Assembly: GCA_017979445.1 (NCBI GenBank)
Contig: CM030706.1
Span: 27,006,493 to 27,070,492, forward strand
Reading direction: 5' to 3'
Length of the DNA: 64,000 bases
Source of the DNA: Akebia trifoliata
Lineage: Eukaryota > Streptophyta > Magnoliopsida > Ranunculales > Lardizabalaceae
Positions 21,951 to 34,159 of the stretch are shown in pieces. The notes beneath the pieces were generated by a model that did no database searches, was not told the origin of the DNA, and saw only the letters and a program-made list of their open reading frames with translations. Both the position numbers and the translations under genes were made by a program. The first letter of the stretch is position 1, and each line of letters begins with the position of its first letter.

Positions 21951-24189
21951 AATTTCCTCTTAAAGGACATCATGCATGTACCAATTCTTTGCATTTCCAC
22001 CACTAAGCCCATTTCCCACATCTATGGGATTATGTTGTTAAAAATAGTGTATAGAACTGAAAACTTGGGCAGACTGAAGATAAATGGTTTATACAGACTA
22101 AAAAAGATTTTGGGGAGATTCCAATTGGAAGAAAATCATCTTGAAGTTAACATACTTGACAATTTTTTGAATACTTTGGAGGAAATAGCCCAAAAACTAA
22201 ATTATGTCTGTGTCGACAAAAAATTAGTGATAATAACTTCTAAAGACTAAATCTCAAACCAATGGCTTGTCATCATTGACGTCTTTGCATAATTATAATA
22301 AACAAGAATATAAACCCCCACCCTTGGCATCTTAATCTTCATAAAATAAATAAATAAAGATGAATATATTGAATAGAGCTTAATTAACTTGGACAAGAAG
22401 CCACAATAAGTCTTTGTTTTAATATTTATTTTCATTAAAAGATAGAAACACTCCCAATGAGTCTTTGTTTTAATATTTATTTCCATTAAAGGATAGAAAA
22501 ACTCCCAAAGACAAATCGAGATTTCTCCCATGGTCCCTTTCATAGAAAGAGACATAAAACAATGGAGGAAACACTAACTTCATAGAACACTATACACCAT
22601 TTTTTTTAATTCATATTTGGGAAGTTTTCAAAATAATGCCTTCTAGTGCCACATTAAATTTTACTTTTGACACACCATATTTGGATCTCTTAGAGCACCC
22701 AACTAATTCTCGGGGACACAGTACAATTAGGTAATTTCTGTGATATTCATTCTTTGTTACTTATAATTATAGTCCACTAAATCTTTTCATAGACAAGGAC
22801 CAAATCCTCATTCTTTTTTTCCAAAAAGCCAGAAGGATTGTCTTATTCTTCTTCTTCTTCCAAAATAATGATCATGATCGGACTCCCATTCTACAATTCC
22901 AAAAATGCAATTATCATGGAGTTGGACGTCCTACTCTTGCTTGCATGGAGACTTGACAGGTTGACTAAACCTAGTATATTCTACAATGATGTAGTTTTAG
23001 TCAAAATAAAATAAAATAAACATTGTAAAATATGATATAAACCATGAATGCAACACGACTGTGTTGTTATTTTTATTTAATTTAATGTTCTACGGATTAG
23101 TTGTAAAACAAGAGCTACGGAGGATCTGCTCCCGTCATGATCACGCTTTCATCGAGTCTATTTTGGAAACTTTTATTTCTGTAATTCATAGAAGCGTAAG
23201 TCCTCAAATTTTTATAAGCCTAAGTCCTCAAATTTTGCATACTTTAAATTATGATTTTATTTATGCTACGTTATAGTTATAATTTATGATATAGTGTAAA
23301 TTACTATTTCGTGAGTCTAATATGAAGAAATTACAATTCTGGCTCTTCATTCTAATTCTCAAAACATTAACATGCGAGGTCAGAAGTCTTTCAAGGAACA
23401 ATCTCACATGTTTAAAGTGATAATGTTGTTAGTTTATATAATGACAATCACGCTAAATGTAGCAAACCTACAAGATCGTCACTTTTATAATTAGCGAAAT
23501 TGTCACTTTGGAAAAAATAGCAGCAAGATACATGAAAACCTGTGATCTCACACGTTTACAATTTGGGAATTAAAACGAATAGTGACTTAGAATCAGAATT
23601 TAGCCAAAAGTTGATCGCAATACAAATTCCTATCATATATCCAAATTGGCTCATAAACGATCTAGGACATCTACAATTTTAGTTGGAAAGTCTTAAATAG
23701 TTTCTTCATTCTAGCAGAATTTATTTTTATTTTGTAGTTCTAATAGGATTTATATTTTCTAATTTTAATAAGATTTGTATTTCATAATTACCTAAGAGTA
23801 TTATTGTCTAAATTCATTTTTATTCTTTAGAGTATAATAAGAAATACTTAGTGTCCAAATTGAGTTATAATAAATTTAAAAAGTTAGTATTATATAATAA
23901 ATATTTTAGGAAAATTACTTTTTAATATTTTAAAAGGTTTTTAAATCTTTATGATGAGGTTATATATATATAAAGAACTTCAAAAAATGAAATTCAATGA
24001 ATTCAAACTTATCAATTCATTTCTCTTTTGAATATTTTATATTCTCTTATTTAATTTTCAGCTCTTCGTTTTATCTTCTTCACGAGTTACTAATTATTTA
24101 TCAATTGAATCTATTAATTCACACGCTACGTCAATAGATATGTCAAAACCTTAAGGTTTAATAAATCAAGTTTCAAATCTATCTAATAT
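21951..24189. other. Unassigned AT-rich DNA
   Basis: It includes a direct duplication of about 50 bp near 22409-22510 (GTCTTTGTTTTAATATTTAT twice). The ORFs at 21972-22250, 22247-22555 and 23061-23276 have no domain I recognise. No gene is supported. Confidence 0.4.
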
Positions 24190-26028
24190 TCATATGGAGT
24201 TAGTGACTTAGATTTTGTTTTTACTCTGTTGATGTAGGTTGTTATGAATAGAACTTCTCCCCAAAAATGCACAAGCAAATCAACATGTATCATCATTGAT
24301 TTGGTCATATCTAATAAAGTGTAATTACATCTTTCTATATTTCATTCTATTGTGGTGTGTATGATATTGTATACCAATATTTTATACCACTTTCCATGCA
24401 AAAATTATCAAAGGCTTCAAATTCACCACCTCTATCAATATTCAAAGTTTTAATTTGTCTATCCAATTGAAGCTCAACTTCAATTTTGAATTTCTTGAAC
24501 TTTTCAAGGGCTTCAGATTTGTGCCTTAACAAATGTATATGACCATATCTAGAATAGTCATCAGTAAAAATAATGAAATATTATATATTTCTATGAGTCT
24601 TTACTCTTAGAGGACCACAAATATCGAAATGAATAATATCTAACAAATCCCTAGATTTCCAATACTTTGTAAACGATTTCTTAGTCATTTTATGTACAAT
24701 GCATGGCTCACAATTTTAAAAATCTATTCGATTGAGATTGGGTATTAGCCCTATATTACTTATACAGTGCATCTTATCTTTATAGATGTGCCCTAATCTT
24801 AAGTGCCAAAGATAAGAACTATTCAAACTATTATTAAAAACAAGAGAGTAATCTGAAATAATAATTTTATTCATATTAAATATAAATTATCCAATAACTC
24901 TTTTTTAATAATTTGGATATCATTTTTCTTTACAATTACACCGCCTGACATAAATAGAACATGGAAACGTTTCTTATCCTGTACAGCAATTGAGATAAGT
25001 TTTTACGGATACTTGGGGCAAATAACAAATCATTGAGAGTAATCTCTACTCCTGCAATATTGATTTTACACGCGTCCTTGCCCAACATATCACAATATAT
25101 GTTATTACCTATGAAAATATGATGCTCCCCCCGTATTTATGACTTCTATGTTGACAAAACATTAATTATTGCATGCGATGTGCTTCGTAGCCCTCGAGTC
25201 AATGTACCACTTATCGGTGTTTAACTCTGTCAATATTGCTTTAGAAATAGTCATGAAAGCATCCATTGCATTCTTGCACCTCGGACAATCTTTCTTGAAA
25301 TGACCAACCTCTTTGCAAATAAAACAAACACCTTTCTTCTTTGCTTTGAATTTCTTCAAATTATTCCACTTTTTATATTTCAAGTTTTTAAGCATGTTAT
25401 ATTTCTTTGGAATAGTATAGGTATTTTTCTGAGATCCTTCTATAGTCATGGGTTTGTCATTTTTCTTATGATCAAATTTCATTCTTTTCTTCCGTTCTCC
25501 TTCAATTGCTAAAAGTATTGGAAGAGTAATCATACTTAGAATTTTACCTCCACAAGAAAGTAAAGTTACTACATGTTTCCAAGAAAGTAAGAGATTGTTC
25601 ATGATAGTTGTAACTTGCATCTGGTGTTTAACTCAATCAATTTTATTTTATGAGCATGATTTGTAAGTTCTTCCGCTTCAATCATATGCATCCCATTAAA
25701 TTGATCTAGTAATAACTAGATATGAGTGTCTAATATAGGATCATATTTTTTTCGAAGTACATACAAAATGTCCCATGTTGTTTCATAATCCTCATATAGA
25801 GGATTTATACTATCTACCATACTAAGTAAGAGAGTAGCCTTTGCCAAGACATTATCCTCTTCCCATTTCTTAATTTCGAGTTGGGATCCATCTAGTTTGG
25901 GATCGATGATTGTGTAATATGTCTTCTCATGAATTAAGACATAACAAATTTTTCATTTCCAAATACGAAAATTATTGTCATCCATTTTTTCTATTTTATA
26001 ATGGTTATTAAAACTTTTTCCAGACATT
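24190..26028 (-). pseudogene. Ty1/copia gag-protease-integrase remnant
   Basis: The minus strand from 26028 encodes MSGKSFNNHYKIEKMDDNNF with the gag of plant copia elements: EIKKWEEDNVLAKATLLLSM, YEDYETTWDIL, LLLDQFNGMHM. 25620-25162 continues with LSWKHVVTLLSCGGK, the zinc knuckle CFICKEVGHFKKDC and the protease start WYIDSRATKHI. There the catalytic DSGA is DSRA, so protease activity is lost. 24532-24347 holds integrase KIEVELQLDRQIKTLN, DRGGEFEAFDNFC. 24340-24190 holds MTKSMMIHVDLLVHFWGE and LTPYEY. Frameshifts and stops separate the pieces, and the reverse transcriptase and 3' LTR are absent. Confidence 0.88.
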
Positions 26029-26365
26029 TCTTAGAAAAGATTATATGAAATATCACAAGAGATATAAAAATTATTATTATTAAATAAGAAATTAAAATAA
26101 AATAACAAGCTTACAGTTTTTCGCTATTTATCTTGAAGAAGTTTGGCCTGAAACTTATTCAAACGTCAATAATGCAGTTGCAAACTAGGTCAAATTTTAA
26201 GAATCTATTAACGGAAACTCTTGAAAAATCTCCTAGATTCCTTGCTTTTAAATCTCCTCCACAATCGCAATGGGTATCCTCCCGACAGTCTTTGTGAAAG
26301 ATTGATCTTAGTCAAGGTTCTATTCGAAATACTGAACTAAATTAATTGAATTCCAGAGTGATTAT
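26029..26365 (-). other. Copia leader, part next to gag
   Basis: Untranslated leader of the copia element, interrupted at about 26365 by a gypsy LTR. The rest of the leader, the primer-binding site and the 5' LTR resume at 39467-40150. Confidence 0.65.
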
Positions 26366-26891
26366 TGTAACTCCTCGTGTAAATACGTGAGCTTTAAAAC
26401 TTTTGGGGGTTTGAGTTCATCTACACGGGTTTAGGAGTCACCACCATTCAATTAAGGTGTGAATGAGCACCATAAAAAAGTTTTGAAATTATGTTTTTGT
26501 TAGCTTGTAGTGACTCATATGTCCAAAGGAGGGGGAAAGGTCTACCGAGAAAACTAAGGTAAGGATGTTAGTTTGAGGGACAAGGAAGGCATTAGGCATT
26601 TTGTCCCCCCCCCCATCCTAAGATAGTTACCAATGAATTGACAAAAAGTGAAATTAAAAACTCTTTTTTTTTTTTTTAAATAAAAGGAATTATAAAGAAA
26701 ATTAAGGAAAATTAATTATTATTTTATTTTGGAAAATGAGCAAATTAAGATAATGAGCAAGCCACTACTAAAAGTAGGTGCTTGTTGAATTTTTTTATAA
26801 GCTTGAGGCTTTGGTGAAAATCCACATAAATTTTATTATCTAGGGTCATAAATCTTTAAAACTATCTTATGTGCTCTCTCGGGAGGCTTTG
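26366..26891 (-). repeat. Old gypsy LTR, left part, split by the Ogre-like element
   Basis: It starts near TGTAACTCCTCGTG. It parallels the start of the young LTR in order: a TTTGGGGGTTTGAG context, then AGGAGTCACCACC (compare GGGAGTCGCCACC at 26950), then AAGGCATTAGGCA (compare AAGGTGTTAGGCA). It continues at 37702 after the insertion. It contains a C(9)-type homopolymer near 26605. Confidence 0.6.
26887..26891. repeat. Target-site duplication CTTTG (left)
   Basis: CTTTG, identical to 37697-37701, flanking the Ogre-like element. Confidence 0.9.
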
Positions 26892-28661
26892 TGAAAGCGC
26901 CCTCGATCCGCGGGGTGCGCGGACCCGCTTTTGACCCTTGAGGTTTGGGAGTCGCCACCTAGTTATTACGGTCTAGGAACCGATCAATGACTCTAAACGG
27001 ATAAAAACTAATCTAAAACCAAAAAAAACTGAATTCGGGGATCAAGTTACGGGGTTGGAAGGTGTTAGGCACCAACCCCGCCCGGCCGAAGCCGGTCTCT
27101 ACTAAATTCCCAAGTAAATTACATTGCTAAAACCTAGATAAAAATAGAAAATAAAAAAATAATACCTTTCCGATGCAAGGACTTTACTCCCTCAGATCTG
27201 ACAAAAGAGCTCCTTGTACCGTGCTCCCTTGCTACGTTCTGTTTCCGGATTTGTCTTCGGATCTCCGAGACCGAGGTATCTCCTTGTTCTTGAATCTGAA
27301 CTCTTCAAGTTCGTTGAGGATTTGGGGGTGTTTTTAGAAGGCTTTTGGGTGTTTTCTAGACTAAAATTGAAGGAGGGATGTTAGCTAAGGAGTTGGGGCT
27401 CCAAAACTAGGGTTTATGGGGGGCTAGGGGAGCTTCTAGACCTACTTCTCTTAAGGTTTATAATTTGATACGAAAATAGGGTGTGAGCACCTCTATTTAT
27501 AGATGTTTTTAGGGGTTGATTTGGGTAGAGTTAGTGTTTAATTAGAGATCTTTTAATTAGAGTTGTGTTTTAGTTAAAATTGTTTTGTGTAGAATTGTGT
27601 TTTAATTCAAATTGTTTTGTGTAGAATTGTGTTTTAATTCAAATTGTTTTAGGTAGAATTGTTTTTAAGTTAGAACTCTATTAGATAGAGTTATTATTTA
27701 ATTAGATCTCTATTATGACTTTTGGTCTTATTTGATTGACTTTTAATGTTTTGACTTTAGTCTTAATTGATTGACTTTTAATATCTTGACTTTAGTCTTG
27801 CTTAATTGACTTTAATTTTGACTTCAGTCTCACTTGATTGACTTTAATACCTTGACTTCAGTCTTGCTTGATTTACTTTGATTTTTGGAGAACCCTCTTC
27901 CATTATTTCTTTAATTCTTTGGACCCCCAAATGGAGGGGTCCTTAAAGAAATATCCCACGAACCCTCAACAATTTTGCCTGAGAGCCCGATTAATCGATT
28001 TTTAGGTTCAAAATTTTAAATTAATTTCATTAATGTTTAAATTTAATTATTTAATATTTTATTTATTAATTTCGAATTTTTTAATTATGAAAATTGTGAA
28101 ATTACCGTTTTGCCCCCGGAGAGGACTTTTCACGTTTCAAATCGGTTTTTAATGTTCTAGGATGTTTTAGAATCGATTTTTCGTAAGGAATTCAATGAAA
28201 ATATTGGTTTGTGTCATTTATGAAATTTTTTATGTGAAATGATTGTGAACTTTATGAGGGGCATTTTCATAATTTTGTCAAATTCTGTTAAAATTGGTGA
28301 AATGATCTATTTAGTTTTAATTTGTTATTTTATGTGTTCGAGAGAGTTTTCCTAAGCGTAACGTAGGCTCTAGGGTTGTTTTGATGTCAGGGGTATTTTG
28401 ATAATTTGATCAATTTTTAGTGATTTTTATCGTAAAGCTTCTTTTTGGTCTGCAAGATGATGATTTCTATGTTTCTGGGGTTGTGTTTTCCTAGCGTAGC
28501 GTGGTTTCTAAGGTTTTGTCAGTTCGAGATACCTCATCTGGATTTCTGAAACACATCTGGTAACAAAATAAAGCAACGGAATACACATCCATCATTGGGA
28601 ATCCTTGCGATCGGGTTGACAAGTTGATTAATCAGGCGGATGCAAAAATGGGGTGTCTACA
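26892..28661 (-). repeat. 3' LTR (in element orientation) of the Ogre-like element
   Basis: Starts TGAAAGCGCCCTCGATCCG and ends GGGGTGTCTACA. It contains two internal short tandem blocks: about 34-bp units (GTAGAATTGTGTTTTAATTC) near 27565-27665 and imperfect TTGACTTTAGTCTT-type units near 27715-27880. Nearly identical to 35926-37696. Confidence 0.93.
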
Positions 28662-28676
28662 GATGCCCCTCTTTGG
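28662..28676 (-). other. Polypurine tract (minus strand)
   Basis: GATGCCCCTCTTTGG on the plus strand is CCAAAGAGGGGCATC on the minus strand, directly before the minus-strand start of the LTR (TGTAGACACCCC). This is the expected position of the plus-strand primer. Confidence 0.7.
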
Positions 28677-28994
28677 CAGAGGGTTGAAGCAAACTAGATA
28701 GCAAATCTATCTTGGTAGATAGTGCGATATCCGAATGCCAAAGCTAGTGACAGTTCATTTTGCAGCCTGATTTAGTAATTCGTCAAGGTGTTCGGATCCT
28801 TGAGGGTAAAGCTCTCCCCGAATTAAAAGGTTGTCAGGTCCTTGAGTGCTAACTCTCACTGATGGCGTCAGATCCTTGAATTTTAAAGAATTCTCCCTGA
28901 CTAAAAGAACAAGTGTGCAAGTGTGTGCACTGTGTGAAACTGAGTAAAATCTGAGCATAAACTAAGCATAACTGAGCATAAATTGAGCATAAAA

Positions 28995-29400
28995 AATTGA
29001 ATGTCTTACTTTACCTACCATGGGTGAAAGAGTAATAAACATTTTTTTTTGAAAGTTTTACCCTACCTACTCGGGGTGAAAGAGTAATGAACTATTTTTT
29101 CTAAGAGTCCTACTCTACCTACTCGGGGTGAAAGAGTAATGAATTCTTTTTCGGGAGTTCTACTCTACCTACTCGGGGTGAAAGAGTAATGAACTATTTT
29201 TTCTGGGAGTTTTACTCTACGTACTCGGGGTGAAAGAGTAATGACTTATTTTCTGGGGGTTCTATTCTACCTACTCAGGGTGAAAGAGTAATGAACTATT
29301 TTTTCTGGGAGTCCTACTCTACCTACTCGGGGTGAAAGAGTAATGGACTAATTTCCTGGAGTTCTACTCTACATACTCGGGGTGAAAGAGTAATGAACTA
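28995..29400 (-). repeat. Tandem array, period 50-52 bp, about 8 units
   Basis: TACTCTACCTACTCGGGGTG, followed by AAAGAGTAATGAACTATTTT, recurs at about 29009, 29061, 29111, 29161, 29213, 29263, 29315 and 29364. It lies near the 3' LTR of the Ogre-like element. The first unit is the most diverged. Confidence 0.92.
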
Positions 29401-30185
29401 TCTAAGTATAATCTGAGAAAACCCTCGGCGATATCTGACTAAGCATAATCCGAGAAAGCCCTCGGTGGCAACTGGTTGAGCATAATCTGAGCAAACCCTC
29501 GATGACATCTGGCTGAGCATAGTTCGAGCAAACCCTCGGCGGTAACTGAGCATAGTTCCGAGAAAACCCTCGGCGGTATCTGAGCAAAATCGAAGATAAC
29601 CCTTGGCGGCAACTGAGCAAAATCCAAGATAACCCTTGGCGGAGACTGAGCAAAATCCAAGATAACCCTTGGCGGAGACTGAGCAAAATCCAAGATAACC
29701 CTGGCGGCAACTGAGCAAAATCCAAGATAACCCTGGCGGAGACTGAGCAAAATCCAAGATAACCCTTGGCGGAACTGAGCAAAATCCAAGATAGCCCTTG
29801 GCGGAGACTGAGCAAAATCCAAGATAACCCTTGGCGGAGACTGAGCAAAATCCAAGATAACCCTTGGCGGCAACTGAGTAAAATCCAAGATAACCCTTGG
29901 CGGCAACTGAGCAAAATCCAAGATAACCCTTGGCGGAGACTGAGCAAAATCCAAGATAACCCTTGGCGGCAACTGAGCAAAATCCAAGATAACCCTTGGC
30001 GAAGACTGAGCAAAATCCAAGATAACCCTTGGCGGCAACTGAGCAAAATCCAAGATAACCCTTGGCGGAGACTGAGCAAAATCCAAGATAACAACCCTGG
30101 CGGAGACTGAGCAAAATCCAAGATAACCCTTGGCGGCAACTGAGCAAAATCCAAGAACCCTTGGCGGAGACTGAGCAAAACTGGC
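29401..30185 (-). repeat. 33-bp tandem array with about 19 homogeneous units and diverged units at one end
   Basis: The core unit is TGAGCAAAATCCAAGATAAC followed by CCTTGGCGGCAAC, 33 bp, starting near 29580 and repeated to about 30180. Two unit variants (GGCGGAGAC and GGCGGCAAC) are interspersed. Between 29401 and 29580 lie about five older, longer relatives (AGCATAATCTGAGCAAACCC, then TCG-type). Because 33 is a multiple of 3 and the unit lacks stops in several frames, ORFs of 114-281 codons open on both strands. They are by-products of the repeat, with 11-residue periodicity, not proteins. The array lies between pol and the 3' LTR. Confidence 0.95.
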
Positions 30186-30944
30186 AGAGGAATGAATGAA
30201 TTTTGGAGAAATCTGATTAGAACGAACCGGAGAACGAATAAATCTGGAAGATAATGAATCTGGAAGAGAAATGATCGATTCCAAGAATGATTGGATCTGA
30301 AAAAAAAAATCTGGAGACTGGAAGAATGTTATATCTCCTATGTGAGATCCGAATGCTTTTGTTTGAACCTCAAGAATTTATCAAAAAGTTTTATGAATTT
30401 AAAACCTGAGTTTTTATTTCTTTTGAACCTCAAAAGTTTTCAAAAAACTGTTATCAAGAGGGTAACCTTACTTTGGGGTTCCTATTTTTTTAGGATTAAT
30501 ATTGCTCGAAGACAAAATGCCCCTAGTTTGACAATGACCATGGCCTTGAAAATAATTGAACACATCATAAAAAAAATGCCCCTAGTATAAGGGGGAAAAG
30601 TTATATTAAAAAAAAGAAAATGCCCTTTGTATGAAGGTTTGAAATAATTGATTACCACAAGCGCAATAAAGACTCAACTTTTAATTTTGATTAATTTTAT
30701 TGAAGGTTTTGAGTCAGGCTCAAGAGTACAAAATTATTTCCTTTCGAGACTCATCATAGAATTCACCCTTATCTCCCTTGGTTCACTTGGGGTAGTAAAC
30801 ATTTTCAGATCGATCGTAGACAAGATACTTGGGGCTTCTGAGTCTATGCCTGGTTTAAGCTAAGTATTGAATTTGATTATTCGGACTTCTGATGTTTCAG
30901 CTCGGACCGCTCTCAGCTTGGGATTTTCTTCTGCTTTTCTTTGT
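30186..30944 (-). other. Ogre-like interior, unassigned
   Basis: Includes the recurring AATGCCCCTAGT phrase (about 30516 and 30574). ORFs here have no recognised domain. Confidence 0.4.
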
Positions 30945-31165
30945 TGCTCTAACTTTTGCCTAGATCGTCTTTTCAGGTTTTCAATCTAGCGAGCTTGCTC
31001 TAGCTTTTGCCTAGATCGCCTTTTCAGGTTTTCGATCTAGCGAGCTCTTCTCTTTTTCTTTGCTCTAATTGTTGCCAAAGTTGTCCTTTCAGATTTTCAA
31101 CCTTGCGAGCTTGCCTTAATTTTTGCCTAAGTCGTCCTTTTCGGGTTTTCAACTTAGCAGGCTTC
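30945..31165 (-). repeat. Imperfect tandem array, units of about 51-65 bp, 4 copies
   Basis: CTCTAACTTTTGCCTAGATC, then TTTTCAGGTTTTCAATCTAG and CGAGCTTG, recurs at about 30947, 30998, 31063 and 31114 with growing divergence. Confidence 0.8.
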
Positions 31166-31574
31166 ATCATTTTTTATCTTTTTCTTCTCTTCTGAACTTC
31201 TGGAGTCGCTGTCTAATCATGTTTTGCTATCTTCCTTGACTTCTCGTACGGTACTTAGGAGGACTTTTATAGGTAGGCTTGGGACTGGGTAAAAAGAAAG
31301 GAATTTTGAGGCTCAAAAACCCAAATGCCCCTTGTGTGGCATTTCCTTTTAAATTATTTCTTTTTCTTTAAATTTTCTTCCCCATTTTGAATTTTTTTTC
31401 TTTTGAATTTTTTTCATTTTTATTGTGTGGGGAAATAGATTTTTTTTTTTATTTTGATGTGGTCGGGCCTGAAGTGACTTCTCAGGTTGCCTACGTACCC
31501 CAAAATTTTGGGATCAGACCAAAACGTAGTTCGTAATTCCCTCCCCTAGGTTAGGTGATCGGGCTGAGAAAGAA

Positions 31575-31584
31575 AAGGACATCA

Positions 31585-31612
<28 letters not shown>
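31575..31612. repeat. Long poly-T run
   Basis: About 25-28 consecutive T followed by A residues. It is inside the retroelement, and its length is likely to be unstable in sequencing. Confidence 0.8.
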
Positions 31613-31616
<4 letters not shown>

Positions 31617-31789
31617 CTGCAAAGGGCTGAGAAAGGAGATAATGAACTGGGTAGCAGGAAAATTGATTCGGCCAAAGATGGCCTCCTTAAATGTAGTACC
31701 ATTTGATTCGATCAAGGTTAGTTGACTCTGGTAGTTCACTTCCATCATGATCTTGAAGTCTGACTACTTTTCCAGACAATATTTCCTTA

Positions 31790-32375
31790 ATGAATGAATT
31801 TCTCCAATTAGGTTCAGACTTTCTCCTATAGTCGAGGAGGAGTGTTCAATTTTCTTTGAAGTCTAACAGTTAAATCCTTGACTTGTAAATGATGAGCTTT
31901 GATCTTTTTGTCAAATGCACGGGTGACTCTTCTTAGATAAACTTGCACATGGTATAGGACTTTAACTCGTTTTCTTCGATCAAATTTAACTTTTCATACC
32001 GTTGGCGAACTCAGTCTGCTTCTGACAACTGACTTTCCATCAAGACCTTGAAATACAGGATTTCCAATTTAACTAGCAAAACTGCTTCCATATCATATAC
32101 TAGAGAGTAGGGAATATCTCCAATAGAGGACTGCATTGAAGTATAATGTGCCCCTAGTGTGAATGGTAATTTTTCTAACTAATCCCAGTGTGATTAACAC
32201 ATTTTCTTGATGATTATCTTGAAACTCTTACGAACTGCTTCAACTGCTCCATTAATCTGAGGAAGGTAGAGTGATGATCTGCGATGCCGGATTTTGAACT
32301 TTGTACACAGAATAATGACTTATGCTTTGAAGTACGACCCATTATCAGAGATCAGTTTAGAAGGTATCCTCATAT
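31790..32375 (-). pseudogene. Decayed Ty3/gypsy integrase of the Ogre-like element
   Basis: Read right to left, broken frames give PSKLISDNGSYFKA (second Asp of the DDE triad in SDNG), CTKFKIRHRRSSLYLPQING, AVEAVRKSFKIIIKK (the Glu of the triad in the NGAVEA motif), LEKLPFTLGAHYTS, SLVYDMEAVLLVKLEI and YEKLNLIEENELKS. This is the Tat/Ogre-type integrase core and C-terminal extension. Stops occur after FKA, after KKMC and after SEAD, so no functional enzyme is encoded. The first catalytic Asp region is not recognisable upstream. Confidence 0.85.
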
Positions 32376-33349
32376 CGACTGATAATATGTGATTTGCAAC
32401 TCAAGATGTAGTAAGGATAGTGCTGATACATTTTATAAAATCTTCTTTGATTCCATCGATATAGACGAGTATCTAGTCCATGTCGAACAAGACTCAAGCT
32501 TGTACCTAACATACCCTCATATGATCACACGAACAAGTCTTTTGAAATTTCTGAGAAAATTCATTATCCCCTTGTGTTCCTCTAGAGATAAGATGGTTTC
32601 TATTTGAATCTCTTTAGGAATTTAATTATGTTCCGAGGTCAATGACCTTTACTCTCTTGAGCCCGACTCTTATCTTCTTGTTCAGGAGAAAAATCTATCC
32701 TTGAAGCCAGATCAGTAGTTAATTCGTTAATGCACTCGAGGTATTCAAAAATTTCCTTTATCCAATCAAATTCAGAAGGGACGATAAACACCTCCATAGA
32801 CTCGACGAACTAACTTGACTCAATAAGAAAGAGTAGACTCAATCTAAGGAAGACATGATCTTACTAGAAAAAAGGACTCGAGCTAACCCAAATGACTCAT
32901 GAAAACTCAAGACTACCCAAAATGGGCCTGATGAGAACTGAGACATTGCTTACAACCGGTAGGATTGAAGCACTATGATTTTCAAAGAATAACTGGATGA
33001 TGTTGAGAAATTTGAGGTCATTTCTGACTGTTGACTTGATATTGACGTTTATTCTAACTAACCGGATTTACAACCTTATCTTGACGATGGACGATTGAGC
33101 TTAGATACAATGATAACCCTTAAACCTCTTTGAAGGTGAATTTAACCAATTTCAGTGTCACCCCCTTGATAACATTTTAAATGAACCTTGAGATTTTATT
33201 GAATTTTGTGCACCAATCCATTAAAAAGTTCATCCATTTAATGATTATTCAGAAGAAAAATATTGACAAATAATGTTTTCATTGAATAATAACTTCAAAC
33301 ATATTTCAATAATTTTTCATGCAAATATATATCTTTTGTAAATCATTTT
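32376..33349 (-). other. Ogre-like interior, no readable RT
   Basis: The expected RT/RNase H portion of pol should lie here, but I find only short, frame-broken ORFs (for example plus-strand 32389-32607) and no YxDD or RNase H motif. It is presumed deleted or highly diverged. Confidence 0.4.
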
Positions 33350-33565
33350 TCCTTCATTTTCTTTTCTTTTGGAAAACATTTTCTTCTGGAAAATATTTTT
33401 TTCTTTGAAAAATAATTTTTATTTGGAAAACATTTTCTCTTGAAAAATATTTCTAGAAAACATTTTTTTCTTAGAAAACATTTTTTCTAGAGAATAACAC
33501 TTTTTCTGGAAAACACTTCTTTTGGGAAACATTTTGTCCTAGAAAATACTTTCTTTTTCTTCTTT
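33350..33565 (-). repeat. Irregular short tandem array of GGAAAACATTTT-type units
   Basis: About eight to ten imperfect 20-26-bp units of the form TTTCTTCTGGAAAATATTTT / TTTGGAAAACATTTTCTC / TTTCTTAGAAAACATTTT. Confidence 0.75.
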
Positions 33566-34159
33566 GAAAATTCGATTTCCATTTAACTGGCCCGGTCCAT
33601 CATGATTGTTGGATCGGGATGGACTGGGTCATTATTGTAAAAGAATGGATTTTTTTTATTGGATCGGTGCACCCATTTTACTTTTCAAAAGCAACATTTT
33701 TATCCTTGAGATCAATTATGCACTCGGATTTCATCATTCACATCATTCACATGCATTCATCAATTACATGCATTCATTCAATAAACAACCCGGGAACACC
33801 CACGATAAGTTCGAGTCGTGACCTACTGGGAAGGTTTCTAGACTCTAGGCTTACTACGTGCAATGCATTTTTATCTGGCCACTCTTGCCCAAGCACACCT
33901 ATATACCTTTCGATACGTGGTGACTTGGTTTGATATACCGTATAGGTGATAATCTAAAACCTCAATTCACTTCTCTGAAGCCAAAAACAGTCAGTTTGAT
34001 CTCCAGTTGAGAGGTGGCGCACAATGCTGAGCAAGGGCCCACTTAAATACCTCTCGTCTAGAATAGACATAGTTTATCCCCCTCGTACAGTAGGGTACAG
34101 CGGGGCAAGATCTTGCTTAGGCACCGGTTTTGACCAAGAAGTGCAATTGATATACTTAG
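33566..34159 (-). other. Ogre-like interior, unassigned
   Basis: Overlapping ORFs 33606-33821 and 33619-33933 have no recognised domain. It contains a short ATTCA/CATTCA repeat near 33735-33780. Confidence 0.35.

Noticed and set aside
25300..25512. Plus-strand ORF of 70 codons
   Set aside because: It is the antisense shadow of the copia gag zinc-knuckle region.
28995..30185. Regular short repeats resembling a CRISPR array
   Set aside because: The units are directly adjacent without unique spacers, there are no cas-like genes and the context is a plant retroelement.
29398..30284. Overlapping ORFs of 114-281 codons on both strands
   Set aside because: They exist only because the 33-bp unit is stop-free in several frames. 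All show the same 11-residue period and no known fold, so they are not genes.
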